Source: an uncultured Lachnospiraceae bacterium (lineage in GTDB: Bacteria > Bacillota > Clostridia > Lachnospirales > Lachnospiraceae). Taken from it: 64,000 bases of DNA. How positions within the stretch are numbered: the first letter of the stretch is position 1; every line of letters starts with the position of its first letter. This document shows positions 54,734 to 63,840 of the stretch, piece after piece. The position numbers were made by a program, and so were the translations under genes. The notes under the pieces were generated by a model. That model searched no databases and had not been told where the DNA came from. It saw nothing but the letters and a program-made list of their open reading frames with translations. The stretch spans positions 309,025 to 373,024 of the forward strand of contig CACYPS010000001.1 of the NCBI GenBank assembly GCA_902776305.1. The letters run 5' to 3'.

Positions 54734-56356
54734 TCATGACTCACTCAGACAATATGTCGGGTTACGATTCGAATCGAAGAACGAAGCAACGTCATAAATT
54801 CCGAGCACATCGAAATCGTAAGAATACGTGTCGTGGGACGGAGTACCCGGAGTAATCGCATTGTACATACTTACGCCGTCGAGAGCGACACGTCCCGTAC
54901 GAACATAATTCGAACCGAATTCCGTCCAGCCGATATTACCGTCGACATTGCAGAATATATCGAAGCCTTGCTCCTTGAAATAAGTGAATTTTGCATTGTC
55001 AGCCGTATAGCCCATAACCGGACCGATATCGGCACCGAATGCAAAGATGATCTTGTTCGTCTCACCCACGCATTTTCCGACAGCAGTCTTCCATCTCTCG
55101 TGATCCGCCTGAAGCTGCTCTGCGGTAGCATCCGTAGCATTGCGGTGTCCGTAGGTATGGCTCGCAAATGTCCAACCATTGGCCTTCATAGCATCCGCGA
55201 TTTTTGTTGCTTCAGCAACATCCGTATCATAATTGTATTCCGGATGGTTGCGAAGGAAGGTTTTCTGCGCCTCGTTGAGGTCCGCACCTTCGGGACCTTC
55301 CTTATAATAATCGTTCGTACGATAGCCAAAGACTCCGTTGTAACCTGTAAGGGCAACGGTAGGCTTTGCGCCGCGATATGAGAAATCCGGATGCTCCTTG
55401 ATAAAGGTGTCAATTCTCGGAACCATATCATAGTCTCCGATCTTGACCTGACCGTCAGTATCCGTGAAGAGGCACTTTACCTCACCGTTTTCATCAAGAA
55501 CAAGCCTGTCTGCATATCCCTGAGCTCCGTTCTCGCCGTAGGAGTGATAGTAACTCAGATCATCCTCAGACATGATGAGGGGCTTCTTACCTTCCGGAAG
55601 ATACAGATTCGTGTTCTTGCTGATTGAAACGGAGCCGTCGGCATTCGTTGTCTTTACGATGAGGTCATCCAGACTGATGAGAACGTATCCGGCATTATAC
55701 ATATCCTGTATCATGACGTCGAACTCGCCGACTGTCGTCATGGCTTTGTTGTTCTTCTCGACGCGCTCTTCCGTGCAGGTCTCTGACGCGATGAGACCGC
55801 GGTAGTCATTGATCAGTGAATGGAAGAAAACATGCGGCGTAGTGGATACTTCGACAGGAGTGCAGGCATTCTTGGCAGTCGTGATCGTGTTGATCTCTGC
55901 TGTAAGGTCACCGTCCGATTCATAACCGGAGAACGACTGGATCGTCGCGATAGCGCCGTCATAATCATATTGGGCGGCCTGCAGTCTCGCATAGTCAAGG
56001 ACGCCTTCTTTCGTCGAGAGATCCGCGTTTGCTGCAGCAGTGGAAACGAAAGTCTGAGCAGTTGTTCCGGCGGTTTCCGTTCCGACGGAAGTTGTTGCGT
56101 CAGCGTTTCCGTCCGTTACGGTCGTCGATGTGCCTTCAGATGTCGTATTCTGTGTACCGGCTTCCTGCGTACTTCCCGAATCGCCTTTTTTCGTCAGTCG
56201 ACCGACAACAAAAATAATCATAAAGAGTATAAGAAGCAGAGCGACCAGAACAACACCCCTTGCTATGAGAGCCTGCCTTCTCTGTCTTCTCCTTCTTTCC
56301 TCTCTCCTCTTCTTACGTCTTCGTCTCTCTTCCATATCATCATACTGCTGCGCCAT
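54734..56356 (-). CDS. Membrane-anchored polysaccharide deacetylase-like protein (metal site intact)
   Basis: This 540-residue protein has a highly basic cytoplasmic start (residues 8-34), one membrane helix (about 35-53), a Thr/Ser-rich linker (60-110), a helical region and a C-terminal NodB-like domain. Asp265-Asp266 in MSEDDLSYY and His400/His404 in SHTYGHRN form the expected metal triad, so activity on N-acetylated cell-wall or surface glycan is plausible. The ATG follows GGAGGAAAG. It lies 20 bases after its paralogue at 56377, and about 140 bases of 47-bp repeat follow the stop. Confidence 0.85.
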   Translation of the reverse strand: MAQQYDDMEERRRRKKRREERRRRQRRQALIARGVVLVALLLILFMIIFVVGRLTKKGDSGSTQEAGTQNTTSEGTSTTVTDGNADATTSVGTETAGTTAQTFVSTAAANADLSTKEGVLDYARLQAAQYDYDGAIATIQSFSGYESDGDLTAEINTITTAKNACTPVEVSTTPHVFFHSLINDYRGLIASETCTEERVEKNNKAMTTVGEFDVMIQDMYNAGYVLISLDDLIVKTTNADGSVSISKNTNLYLPEGKKPLIMSEDDLSYYHSYGENGAQGYADRLVLDENGEVKCLFTDTDGQVKIGDYDMVPRIDTFIKEHPDFSYRGAKPTVALTGYNGVFGYRTNDYYKEGPEGADLNEAQKTFLRNHPEYNYDTDVAEATKIADAMKANGWTFASHTYGHRNATDATAEQLQADHERWKTAVGKCVGETNKIIFAFGADIGPVMGYTADNAKFTYFKEQGFDIFCNVDGNIGWTEFGSNYVRTGRVALDGVSMYNAITPGTPSHDTYSYDFDVLGIYDVASFFDSNRNPTYCLSES

Positions 56357-56376
56357 GTATTCTTTCCTCCTTCGTT

Positions 56377-57735
56377 TTATGAAGCATACATATATCCTTC
56401 CGGTCTCCTGTCATCGAGCATCGGCCCGAAATTGCCGATTCCCAGTGAATTGAAGATGCCGGCTGTGTTTCCGTCCTGAACATACGTAATCAGATTATAA
56501 GGTGTGAGTCCGTACCGCGCGGAGCAGACGTAATCGATGCCATAAATCTCCCGGGCAAAAACGCCCCTTTCGCCGGTGCAGAAATAATGATACCCTTCAC
56601 TCGTAAAATACTTATACTTGTCGTTATTTGACTCGTAATCGCCCGGCGTGTCGGAAATATCGCTGTCATGTGAAAATACGAATATATCTGTCTTCCCTAT
56701 GATCGGCTCTACCGATTCTTTCCATTTTTCATTGTCGGTTTTGAGATCCGCCAGTTTTGATGTGCCGACGATTCTGTCGCCCCAGGTCTTATTTGCGAAC
56801 TCATACCCCGCATCAAGCAACGCCTGTGCAACCTCCTGGGCAGCGGCAACTTCCGCATCGTAATCAAATTCGGGATTTGCTTTCAGCCACTTTTCCTGCA
56901 GTTCAGTGAGACCGACTCCTGTCTTATAGGAAGAATCCGTCCTGTAGCCGAAAACGCCGTTATAACCGGTGAGGGCGAGCGTCATACGGGCTCCGTTGTA
57001 TGAGAAGTCCGGATGTCCTTTGATGAAAGCTTCCAGAATCGGCACTGCATCATAATCACCGATTCTCTCGGCGCCCTCCGCATTAATGTACAGGCATTCT
57101 ATCGAATCATTTTGCAAAACGATCTTCGAAGCAAACCCGATTCCCTCGGTCGTATGATGATAATTAACATTGTCTTCGGTGAGAATCAAAGGCTTTTTTC
57201 CGTCAGGAAGAGAAAAATCCGTACGGGGCGTAACGCGAAGACCGTTATCGGGTGTTGCCTCCGTTGTGACAAGGTCTCTCAGCCTCACAAGCACGAACCC
57301 CGCATCATAGAGGCGATTCAGAAGCTCGCCGAATTCTTTCGGCGTCAGATTATTGCTGTTGTTGACAGCCACACGGCCTTCCGATGAAAGAGCGGGATCA
57401 TATCCCCGGTCGTCATTAAGCAGCGGATAAATATAGAGATGCGGGACCTGAGTTACATCGATAATGCCGTTCGCATCTATCAGATTCTCAAGATAGGGAA
57501 CAGCCTCCTGCTCAATATATTGTACCTGATCAATATCTGCAGTCTCTATGTTCGCCACAGCTTCGGGCTTACTTTCAATTGTGACAACATCCTGACGGGT
57601 CCCGCCGGTCGTCCTGATTCGAATGACCAGAAAGATAACAACGCCGATCACAGCGACAGCTGCGACGCCAAAAATAGCGATTGCTATTTTTCTCAGCCCG
57701 CTGTCATTTTTCTTACTTTTTTTATTACCTGCCAA
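56377..57735 (-). CDS. Polysaccharide deacetylase paralogue with lost metal ligands
   Basis: This 452-residue protein has a basic N terminus, one membrane helix (about 15-39) and the same NodB-like domain as its neighbour (HPDFSYNGAR, ALTGYNGVFGYRTD). At the metal site, however, Asp-Asp is Asp188-Asn189 and the two His positions are Lys316 and Asp320 (NKTWGDRI for SHTYGHRN). It probably binds glycan without deacetylating it, or serves the active paralogue. The two genes are adjacent and co-oriented, a clear tandem duplication followed by divergence. Confidence 0.83.
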   Translation of the reverse strand: MAGNKKSKKNDSGLRKIAIAIFGVAAVAVIGVVIFLVIRIRTTGGTRQDVVTIESKPEAVANIETADIDQVQYIEQEAVPYLENLIDANGIIDVTQVPHLYIYPLLNDDRGYDPALSSEGRVAVNNSNNLTPKEFGELLNRLYDAGFVLVRLRDLVTTEATPDNGLRVTPRTDFSLPDGKKPLILTEDNVNYHHTTEGIGFASKIVLQNDSIECLYINAEGAERIGDYDAVPILEAFIKGHPDFSYNGARMTLALTGYNGVFGYRTDSSYKTGVGLTELQEKWLKANPEFDYDAEVAAAQEVAQALLDAGYEFANKTWGDRIVGTSKLADLKTDNEKWKESVEPIIGKTDIFVFSHDSDISDTPGDYESNNDKYKYFTSEGYHYFCTGERGVFAREIYGIDYVCSARYGLTPYNLITYVQDGNTAGIFNSLGIGNFGPMLDDRRPEGYMYAS

Positions 57736-57810
57736 ATCTGTTACCTCTTTATAATCCTCATATTATCACGGGATCTTTCAAGCTTTACGGATCTGCAGTC
57801 CTCGTGACCG

Positions 57811-58845
57811 CTATTTCTTCTTTTTCTCATCGTTAGATGCGGATACACACAGATTATCCGCACTTGCGTGATCCTCGGAATACGCATAATACGTTCGATC
57901 GTTAAAACTTTCGACGCTGTAAAGAAGGATTCCTCCCTTTTGACTGGTCTCGGTATCGTTCGTCACAGGCGTCGCAAGATCCACACGGATATCCTTTTCG
58001 ACAACCTCAAGATCTTCCGAAAGCCTTGCGATGTAAGCCGCAGCTCCGTCATAAGACTGCCCCGGGTTGGCAACATCCGAGCTATAGTACAGATTCCAGC
58101 CCTTTTCGGTCTTGACAAGACCTGCAGGCTCCTGATCTGCGACACAGTCAAGAATCGTCTGCGGTTTCTTCCAGGTGCGGCCCTTATCTTCGGAAACACT
58201 TACCATGATAGAGGAGTTGGACTTATCTCGTGTCTCATTCTCGTAGACCAGATACATCTTTCCGTCGTTATAGGCCAGCTTAACATCCTCAAGGTTCCGA
58301 TTATCGGTTGTGACCTGACTCAGATATTCAATGCGCTTAAGATCCCTGGTGCAATAGCAATTGATCGTATACTGACCGTTCTCCGCATCGAATTCCGATG
58401 CATTCATGGTACCGTCGAGGAAAGTCAGCGTTATATAATACATACCGTCAATCTTAATAATTGCGGGATCGATCATGAAATCAGCGGAATCATTTTTCAA
58501 TATAACTTCCTGACTCTTGACTGTTCCGTCATCATTCATATAAGCAATTGTCAGTTCATAATGATGATTCGTGCAGATCGCAATGTTTTCCTCCGGAAGA
58601 ACACTCAGCCAGTCGGTTTCTATCTCAGTGTTGATGACATCACCTGTCTGATAATTAAGGGAAATCAGTTTTCTGTTTATGCATGTCATCAGAATTTTAT
58701 CTGACATGAGCTTGGCATCACCGGCAGCCGACCGATAGAATCGGAATACAAGTTCCGCTTTTGTTTCTTTTTTGTTTCCGCAGCCGGTCAGTATCAGGAT
58801 TCCGGATAATACAAGTACAAAAATAAGACGTGGAATTCGTTTCAT
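57811..58845 (-). CDS. Lipoprotein with sialidase/BNR-like beta-propeller
   Basis: From ATG 58845 (after GGGAG) the protein has 344 residues: lipoprotein signal peptide with lipobox LTGC (Cys22), then beta-propeller-like repeats with an Asp-box SEDKGRTW, as in sialidases and GH43-type enzymes. Catalytic residues cannot be placed, so it may only bind glycans. It ends in a Lys-rich tail. It lies upstream of the two deacetylase-like genes on the same strand, which suggests a surface-glycan cluster. The longer frame to 58941 has no support. Confidence 0.7.
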   Translation of the reverse strand: MKRIPRLIFVLVLSGILILTGCGNKKETKAELVFRFYRSAAGDAKLMSDKILMTCINRKLISLNYQTGDVINTEIETDWLSVLPEENIAICTNHHYELTIAYMNDDGTVKSQEVILKNDSADFMIDPAIIKIDGMYYITLTFLDGTMNASEFDAENGQYTINCYCTRDLKRIEYLSQVTTDNRNLEDVKLAYNDGKMYLVYENETRDKSNSSIMVSVSEDKGRTWKKPQTILDCVADQEPAGLVKTEKGWNLYYSSDVANPGQSYDGAAAYIARLSEDLEVVEKDIRVDLATPVTNDTETSQKGGILLYSVESFNDRTYYAYSEDHASADNLCVSASNDEKKKK

Positions 58846-58927
58846 AAACACTCCCAGCGTAAAATCATATTTTGACCACTGCAGAATGCCCTGCAGAAGG
58901 TCATACGAAGACAGTATACCATCTGGT

Positions 58928-59518
58928 TTATTGTTTCTCAAGCATTGTCTGAAAAAGGCTTATCTGTTCATATTCGCGCTCTGATGTCAGCATCGGCGGA
59001 ACCGTCTGCAGGAACTCGCGCGTTTTTCCCGGCTCGAATAGCCAGTCCGCGACATCCCGTGCAGGAATAATCACCGGCATGCGGTCATGCACACTCTCCA
59101 CGGACCGGTTGGCCGAAGTCGTCAGGATGACAAAAGCTTCTTTATTCCTGTCCAAAGTGTAAATGCCCGCAAGAAAAAGGGGACCTGAATCCGGCAAGTG
59201 AAATGTGACCTTGTTCCTCTCCCTGTCCCACTCATAAAAACCCGCAGCCGGAATAACGAGCCTTCTGTCCGCTATACTGTTTCTGAACATCGGCCTGTCA
59301 TAGATGTTCTCCGACCTCGCGTTTATGATCATGCTTCCGTTCTGCCCTGTCATGCCCCAATGCATAGCATCTGCCGACATTTTTCCGCTCCTTCCGTGAA
59401 GGACGAGCGGCGACATTCCCGGAGTCACATCGCCCGCGGTCCGCTGTTTCGGGCGAATGTGGAAAAGCCTCTCCACCGAATCCTCGGTGTCAGGATCTAT
59501 ATAATATCTTCCACACAT
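58928..59518 (-). CDS. SRAP family protein (HMCES/YedK), abasic-site DNA-protein crosslinker
   Basis: SRAP proteins crosslink to abasic sites in single-stranded DNA through an N-terminal Cys. The 196-residue protein starts MCGRYY so that Cys2 becomes the N terminus; Asn66 (INARSE), Glu96 (GFYEWDR) and His144 (VHDRMP) complete the active site seen in YedK. ATG 59518 follows GGGAG. The start overlaps the S51 peptidase gene by 22 bases. No LexA box is visible close by, so SOS control is not shown. Confidence 0.93.
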   Translation of the reverse strand: MCGRYYIDPDTEDSVERLFHIRPKQRTAGDVTPGMSPLVLHGRSGKMSADAMHWGMTGQNGSMIINARSENIYDRPMFRNSIADRRLVIPAAGFYEWDRERNKVTFHLPDSGPLFLAGIYTLDRNKEAFVILTTSANRSVESVHDRMPVIIPARDVADWLFEPGKTREFLQTVPPMLTSEREYEQISLFQTMLEKQ

Positions 59519-60243
59519 ACACACTCCCCGTCCCGGCAGATTTGTGTGCATCTGCCGTCTGAAATAAGGTAGGCTTCTCCCCACACAGACTCTCTTCCGT
59601 CCTCGCTCATGACGTAGCTTCCGTCCGGAAGTGCAAGGAACTTGTGACCGAAGCTGTCCGCATATGTGATATCCTCATAGAGACGCATTCCGTCCAGAAT
59701 GTAATCTCTTACCATTTGATAATGGGGTAAAATGTTCAGCTCCGTAAGCCCGAGTCCGTAGAGAAATCTGCTGTACGTCGGATCGGTCGCCTCACCTTCG
59801 AGTTCGGGCTGAGCGTATACGATATTTGCGGAATTCATTGTACCCGCGCTGATACCGATCACGATCCCTTCATATTCCCTGAGGCTCTCCCTGAGATCGA
59901 TGGCCTGAAAGAACCTGTTCTCGGTCGGCACATGTCCGCCTCCGAGAAAGACCACGTCGTAAGTCATCAGGCACTGCGCGCTGAAATCCTGCGTGCGGTC
60001 ATCCCATATATCAAGGCATGCGACCGGGAACCCTGCGTCATTCAGAGACTGCTCCATGCTGTCCCGCATCTCATCGCAGTCATCAATCTCCGTCGGGAAT
60101 GCAGATATAACAAGACATCTTGCATCATCCGGCCATCTTGAGGCCAGGTTCTCGGGAAAAGAGTTCATGGTATCAATACCTGTGACGATCCTGCTGTTGT
60201 CAAGCGGTCCGAACGGACTGCTTGTAAGAAATATCTCTTTCAT
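59497..60243 (-). CDS. Peptidase S51 (dipeptidase E-like)
   Basis: This 248-residue protein has the S51 fold signatures VVFLGGGHVPTENRFF and nucleophile Ser132 in GIVIGISAGTMNSA. Characterised relatives cleave Asp-X dipeptides or process cyanophycin. The substrate here is unknown. It overlaps the methyltransferase gene by ATGA and the SRAP gene by 22 bases, so the three are translated together. Confidence 0.82.
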   Translation of the reverse strand: MKEIFLTSSPFGPLDNSRIVTGIDTMNSFPENLASRWPDDARCLVISAFPTEIDDCDEMRDSMEQSLNDAGFPVACLDIWDDRTQDFSAQCLMTYDVVFLGGGHVPTENRFFQAIDLRESLREYEGIVIGISAGTMNSANIVYAQPELEGEATDPTYSRFLYGLGLTELNILPHYQMVRDYILDGMRLYEDITYADSFGHKFLALPDGSYVMSEDGRESVWGEAYLISDGRCTQICRDGECVCVEDII

Positions 60244-61304
60244 GTATTAAAATCCCCATCCTGTAAACTATCGCTATTATCGTAACGGCAGATAAAGCCG
60301 CTTTTCGTCTTTCTGATCTGACAGAGGCGATCGATCTTAATTACGGTTTCCTGTTTTGTCTTCACATCAAATGCGTAATGAGTATTTCTGTAACACCGCG
60401 ATCTTTCCTCATCAGAGAGACCTTCCAGAAATTCCAGATGCCTTTTTAGCCGGCTGTCAATCACAGCATTCAAAACATCCACGCCCCGATCCATATTGGA
60501 GAGAGCTGCACGGGCAATTTCGGCGTCAATATCATAGCCGATGCTGTTCCGGTTGGCAATCATACATGCAAGGCCGGTCGTCCCGAGACCTGCAAACGGA
60601 TCCAGCACGGTATCCCCCTCAACGGAGTACATGTTGACAAGCCGGTAAGGTATTTCCAGAGGATAGGAAGCATTTCTTTCCCGGCCGGGAAGCGTCCCGG
60701 CATGGGTCTGCGACGTTCCCCTGATATCCCAGAGATCCGAGAACCATTCGTTTCTCTCCTCCCAGAAGTATGCACTCTTCTGCCGCACGAGCCTCTCCGC
60801 CCCGTTGAAATGCCGTTTTCCGCCTTTCCTGAATACAAGGATATATTCATGTTCGTATGTGACATACGCGCCGGCCGGATACATACCGGATCCCATGAAT
60901 TTGTTTGGTGCGTTTGACGGCTTGCGCCAATGGATGTCGGGCAGCACGCTGTAACCCATTTCCATAAACTTCTGAATGATACGGGCGTGATTAGGATAGA
61001 GCCGGAATTCATCCTGAATGGTTCTCGTCGCATCACCGATGTTAATGCAGACAAAACCGTTCCGGGCAAGGACCCGGTCGCACTCTTTCCATGTGCCATC
61101 GAGAATGCGGTGCATTTTCCGAAAAGCCTCCATCCCGTCACCGCCAAGCAAAGCTTCACCGACAGCCGGGTCCTGCTCACAAAACACAGCATCCCACATG
61201 CTGATCATGGGATAGGGTGGCGATGTGACAATCAGGTCTACGCTGCCTGTCGCAATCACCGACATATCCGAGCTTGTGCCGACGATTATTTCATGCCTGG
61301 TCAT
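60240..61304 (-). CDS. Beta-class DNA methyltransferase (orphan)
   Basis: This 354-residue protein has motif IV TSPPYP (27-32) first and the S-adenosylmethionine motif DPFAGLGTTGLA (235-246) later, the beta-class order. TSPPY is typical of N4-cytosine methyltransferases, with some N6-adenine exceptions. A target-recognition region lies between them. No restriction endonuclease gene is adjacent, so it is an orphan enzyme. It overlaps the S51 peptidase gene (ATGA). Confidence 0.85.
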   Translation of the reverse strand: MTRHEIIVGTSSDMSVIATGSVDLIVTSPPYPMISMWDAVFCEQDPAVGEALLGGDGMEAFRKMHRILDGTWKECDRVLARNGFVCINIGDATRTIQDEFRLYPNHARIIQKFMEMGYSVLPDIHWRKPSNAPNKFMGSGMYPAGAYVTYEHEYILVFRKGGKRHFNGAERLVRQKSAYFWEERNEWFSDLWDIRGTSQTHAGTLPGRERNASYPLEIPYRLVNMYSVEGDTVLDPFAGLGTTGLACMIANRNSIGYDIDAEIARAALSNMDRGVDVLNAVIDSRLKRHLEFLEGLSDEERSRCYRNTHYAFDVKTKQETVIKIDRLCQIRKTKSGFICRYDNSDSLQDGDFNT

Positions 61305-61343
61305 TTGTTATACACTTTCCTCCGTATCAATATCATCATGCTC

Positions 61344-61838
61344 CTATTTCTGTGTGAGCCTTCTTATGTCCTCATCGTCTTTGCCTTTCATGCTGAGGAA
61401 TGTCAACTCATGTTTCTTTCCGTCCTGCGTTTCGGCCATAAGTACTAGCGTGTCACCTGCAAATCCGTTCTTTTTTCGGTGTTCATAAAGCCTCGCAATA
61501 TCCTCTGTTCTGTAGAGCCTTCCGGATCCCTTGACGATAAGAAAACTCTCCCCCTTAATAAGCCTTCCGTTCAGGAATCTTTCACCGTTTTTAAAATCAG
61601 AAAGAAGGGTATCCAGGCTGCCGGCTTCCTCGAGTGAAACCACACAGGTCGACGCACCTCGATATGCGCTATACCAGTAGGAAAATGAAAGCACCGCCGG
61701 AATGATGAACATGATTCCGGGAATTCCCACAAATAGCAGTGTGGCGATTCCTACAAGACCGAACACTATGAACATGGAGAACAGAACAATATCAAATGTC
61801 CGCAAATATTCAATCAGTTCTTTTTTCTGAGATTCCAA
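61344..61838 (-). CDS. Small membrane protein of unknown function
   Basis: I do not recognise the family. The 164-residue protein has two membrane helices (about 17-58) separated by a short PGI turn, then a soluble domain of about 95 residues with SGRLYRTEDIARLYEHRKKNG and TLVLMAETQDGKKHELTFLS. It starts at TTG 61838, nine bases after GAGGAG. It lies 39 bases upstream of the methyltransferase on the same strand and may be the first gene of that cluster. The 319 bases to aroD hold a small AGCGGC/GCCGCT hairpin and part of a dispersed repeat. Confidence 0.65.
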   Translation of the reverse strand: MESQKKELIEYLRTFDIVLFSMFIVFGLVGIATLLFVGIPGIMFIIPAVLSFSYWYSAYRGASTCVVSLEEAGSLDTLLSDFKNGERFLNGRLIKGESFLIVKGSGRLYRTEDIARLYEHRKKNGFAGDTLVLMAETQDGKKHELTFLSMKGKDDEDIRRLTQK

Positions 61839-62030
61839 ACTTTTTTTCTCCTCTCGCGAAGTTCAGTATATAGTTCTGTACAATTTAGAGATTTTACCAT
61901 TTTTGAATGCTTCAATCTACATAAGATACCGGATTTTATGAATTTGTTACTTTTGATTTTTATCGCTATCGTTTAGAAAATTTCAAGTACAGCGGCGGGC
62001 GAAGCCGCTCCGATTGCATTTTATAATTTC

Positions 62031-62066
62031 GACTGAGGTCACGAGTATTGCGCGATGAAGAATAAA
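62031..62066. repeat. Dispersed GTCACGAGTATTGCGCGATGAAGAAT element (half copy)
   Basis: This half-element equals the right arm of the palindrome at 63008-63082, ending CGCGATGAAGAATAAA. It lies just upstream of the aroD -10 (TATAAT, 62097-62102). Confidence 0.6.
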
Positions 62067-62157
62067 TATTGAGTAGCTATAGCCGAAAATCTCAGATATA
62101 ATGGACAAGAATAACAAAACACGGCAGTTCCGACCGGACCTGCAGACAGGAGCATAT

Positions 62158-62919
62158 ATGAGCAAGACTCTGCAAATCCGCAATCTGACCATCGGCCAGG
62201 GCAGTCCAAAGATCATCGTCCCGATCGTCGGCGTGACCAGGGAGGAAATTATCGGCTCGGCAAAAGACATAAAAGCAGCATTCCCTGATGTCGTCGAATG
62301 GCGCGCCGACTGGTTCAAAGACGTACTCGACTTCGATAAAGTATCGGATGTTCTGAGCGAGCTTCGCACGATTTACGGCGGCACGCCCATCCTCTTCACA
62401 TTCCGCACCGCAAAAGAAGGGGGAGAAATGGCCATAGAAGCAGAACACTATGCCGAGCTGAATACAATGACTGCCGCGACGGGACTCATAGATCTCATAG
62501 ATGTTGAAGTGTTCACCGGTGATGAAATCGTCAGCGATATGATACGTGCCGCCCACCGTTTCGACGTGAAGGTCGTCGCCTCAAACCATGATTTTCACGG
62601 GACACCGGCAAAAGAGGATATCATCACCCGGCTCAAAAAGATGGATGCTCTCGGAGCAGATATCCCGAAGATCGCAGTCATGCCTACATGCAGGGCAGAC
62701 GTCATCACTTTGCTTGACGCTACACAGGAGGCCGACGCAGCGATCGATAAGCCCCTCATAACCATATCAATGTCGGGAACGGGCCTCGTCAGCCGCCTTG
62801 CGGGAGAGGCTTTCGGGTCAGCCCTCACGTTCGGTGCTGTAGGTAAGACTTCAGCACCGGGTCAGATGAACGCAGAGGATCTACGTATGATCCTGGAGCT
62901 TATCCACAAATCAAGCTGA
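62158..62919 (+). CDS. aroD: 3-dehydroquinate dehydratase, type I
   Basis: This shikimate-pathway enzyme forms a Schiff base with 3-dehydroquinate. From ATG 62158 (after AGGAG) it has 253 residues with Glu47 (VVEWRADWF), His144 (ASNHDFHGTP) and the Schiff-base Lys171 (IPKIAVMP), matching the class I pattern; GSALTFGAVGKTSAPGQ is the C-terminal substrate loop. The longer frame from 62101 overlaps the promoter -10. aroK follows after a dispersed repeat. Confidence 0.96.
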   Translation: MSKTLQIRNLTIGQGSPKIIVPIVGVTREEIIGSAKDIKAAFPDVVEWRADWFKDVLDFDKVSDVLSELRTIYGGTPILFTFRTAKEGGEMAIEAEHYAELNTMTAATGLIDLIDVEVFTGDEIVSDMIRAAHRFDVKVVASNHDFHGTPAKEDIITRLKKMDALGADIPKIAVMPTCRADVITLLDATQEADAAIDKPLITISMSGTGLVSRLAGEAFGSALTFGAVGKTSAPGQMNAEDLRMILELIHKSS

Positions 62920-62925
62920 AGATTC

Positions 62926-63083
62926 AAGAACGCGTCGGCGTTCTTGCCGCGACGTGCGCGGCGCGTAAGCGCCTTCCACTGCGCACGTCTGCGATCCGCC
63001 GGAGGCTTTTATTCTTCATCGCGAGATTGTACTCGCATATCTCATGACTTAAGTCACGAGTATTGCGCGATGAAGAATAAAGC
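62926..63083. repeat. Dispersed structured repeat, copy B (complete)
   Basis: The copy starts with hairpin AAGAACGC-GTCG-GCGTTCTT, then GACGTGCGC...GCGCACGTC enclosing GGCGC-GTAA-GCGCC, then ATCCGCCGGAGGCTTTT, and ends in a 75-bp imperfect palindrome (63008-63082) with arms ATTCTTCATCGCG and CGCGATGAAGAAT and centre CTCATGACTT/AAGTCACGAG. It fills the space between aroD and aroK and may end aroD transcription. Confidence 0.88.
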
Positions 63084-63195
63084 GTCTTTTGCACATTCAA
63101 GTATTTCTCATTGTTTTGAGCATCTGAAGAAATAAAGAAACAGCATTATATTCGCTTTTCACTGCGTAATAATCCTTTAAATCGGAGGAATCAAT

Positions 63196-63825
63196 ATGAA
63201 CTATCACGATGAAAGCATGAATATTATCGAGTCATGCAATGATAAAAGCATCGAAACCATCACCGAAAAATTAAGGTATCTCTTCCCGAAGAACATCGTG
63301 CTCATAGGCTTCATGGGCGCCGGTAAAAGTTCTCTCGCCTCCTATCTGGCAGAGCAGTTCAACATGAGGACAGTAGAGACCGACCGGGAAATCGTGGAAC
63401 GTGAAGGAATCGGCATTCCCGAAATATTCGAACAGTACGGGGAAGTATACTTCCGTGATAGGGAAAGCGAGGTAATACGGGATCTGGGATCAGATTCTCA
63501 GACGGTCATTTCAGCGGGTGGCGGTGCCGTATTGCGAGATGAGAATGTTGAAAATATGAAGGCAAACGGTATCATCGTTCTCCTCACAGCGACTCCGAAA
63601 GCAATACTGGACCGGGTTAAGAGCAGCACCGAAAGGCCCTTGCTGAACGGAAAAATGAATGAAGATTATATCGCCACACTGATGGAGAAGCGGAGATCGA
63701 GATATGAAGATGTCGCGGATCTGATTATCGATACCACAGATAAGACCATTCCGGAAGTATGCGAGGAGATGATCCTGAAACTCCCGGCGATAGTCAATCA
63801 GACTAAACAAACCGGTCTTTTATAA
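63196..63825 (+). CDS. aroK: Shikimate kinase
   Basis: This kinase phosphorylates shikimate at O3. The 209-residue protein has Walker A GFMGAGKSS (38-46), ETDREIVE with the shikimate-binding Asp, ISAGGGAVLR and ERPLL in the lid. The roughly 30-residue extension before the kinase fold is unusual, but GGAGG lies seven bases before the ATG, and the in-frame Met8 has no ribosome site. It follows aroD across the repeat and is probably expressed with it. Confidence 0.93.
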   Translation: MNYHDESMNIIESCNDKSIETITEKLRYLFPKNIVLIGFMGAGKSSLASYLAEQFNMRTVETDREIVEREGIGIPEIFEQYGEVYFRDRESEVIRDLGSDSQTVISAGGGAVLRDENVENMKANGIIVLLTATPKAILDRVKSSTERPLLNGKMNEDYIATLMEKRRSRYEDVADLIIDTTDKTIPEVCEEMILKLPAIVNQTKQTGLL

Positions 63826-63840
63826 TTATAGTCTGACTTC

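Noticed and set aside
58928-61838. A restriction-modification system
   Set aside because: No endonuclease-like gene is next to the methyltransferase; the neighbours are a peptidase, a SRAP protein and a membrane protein.
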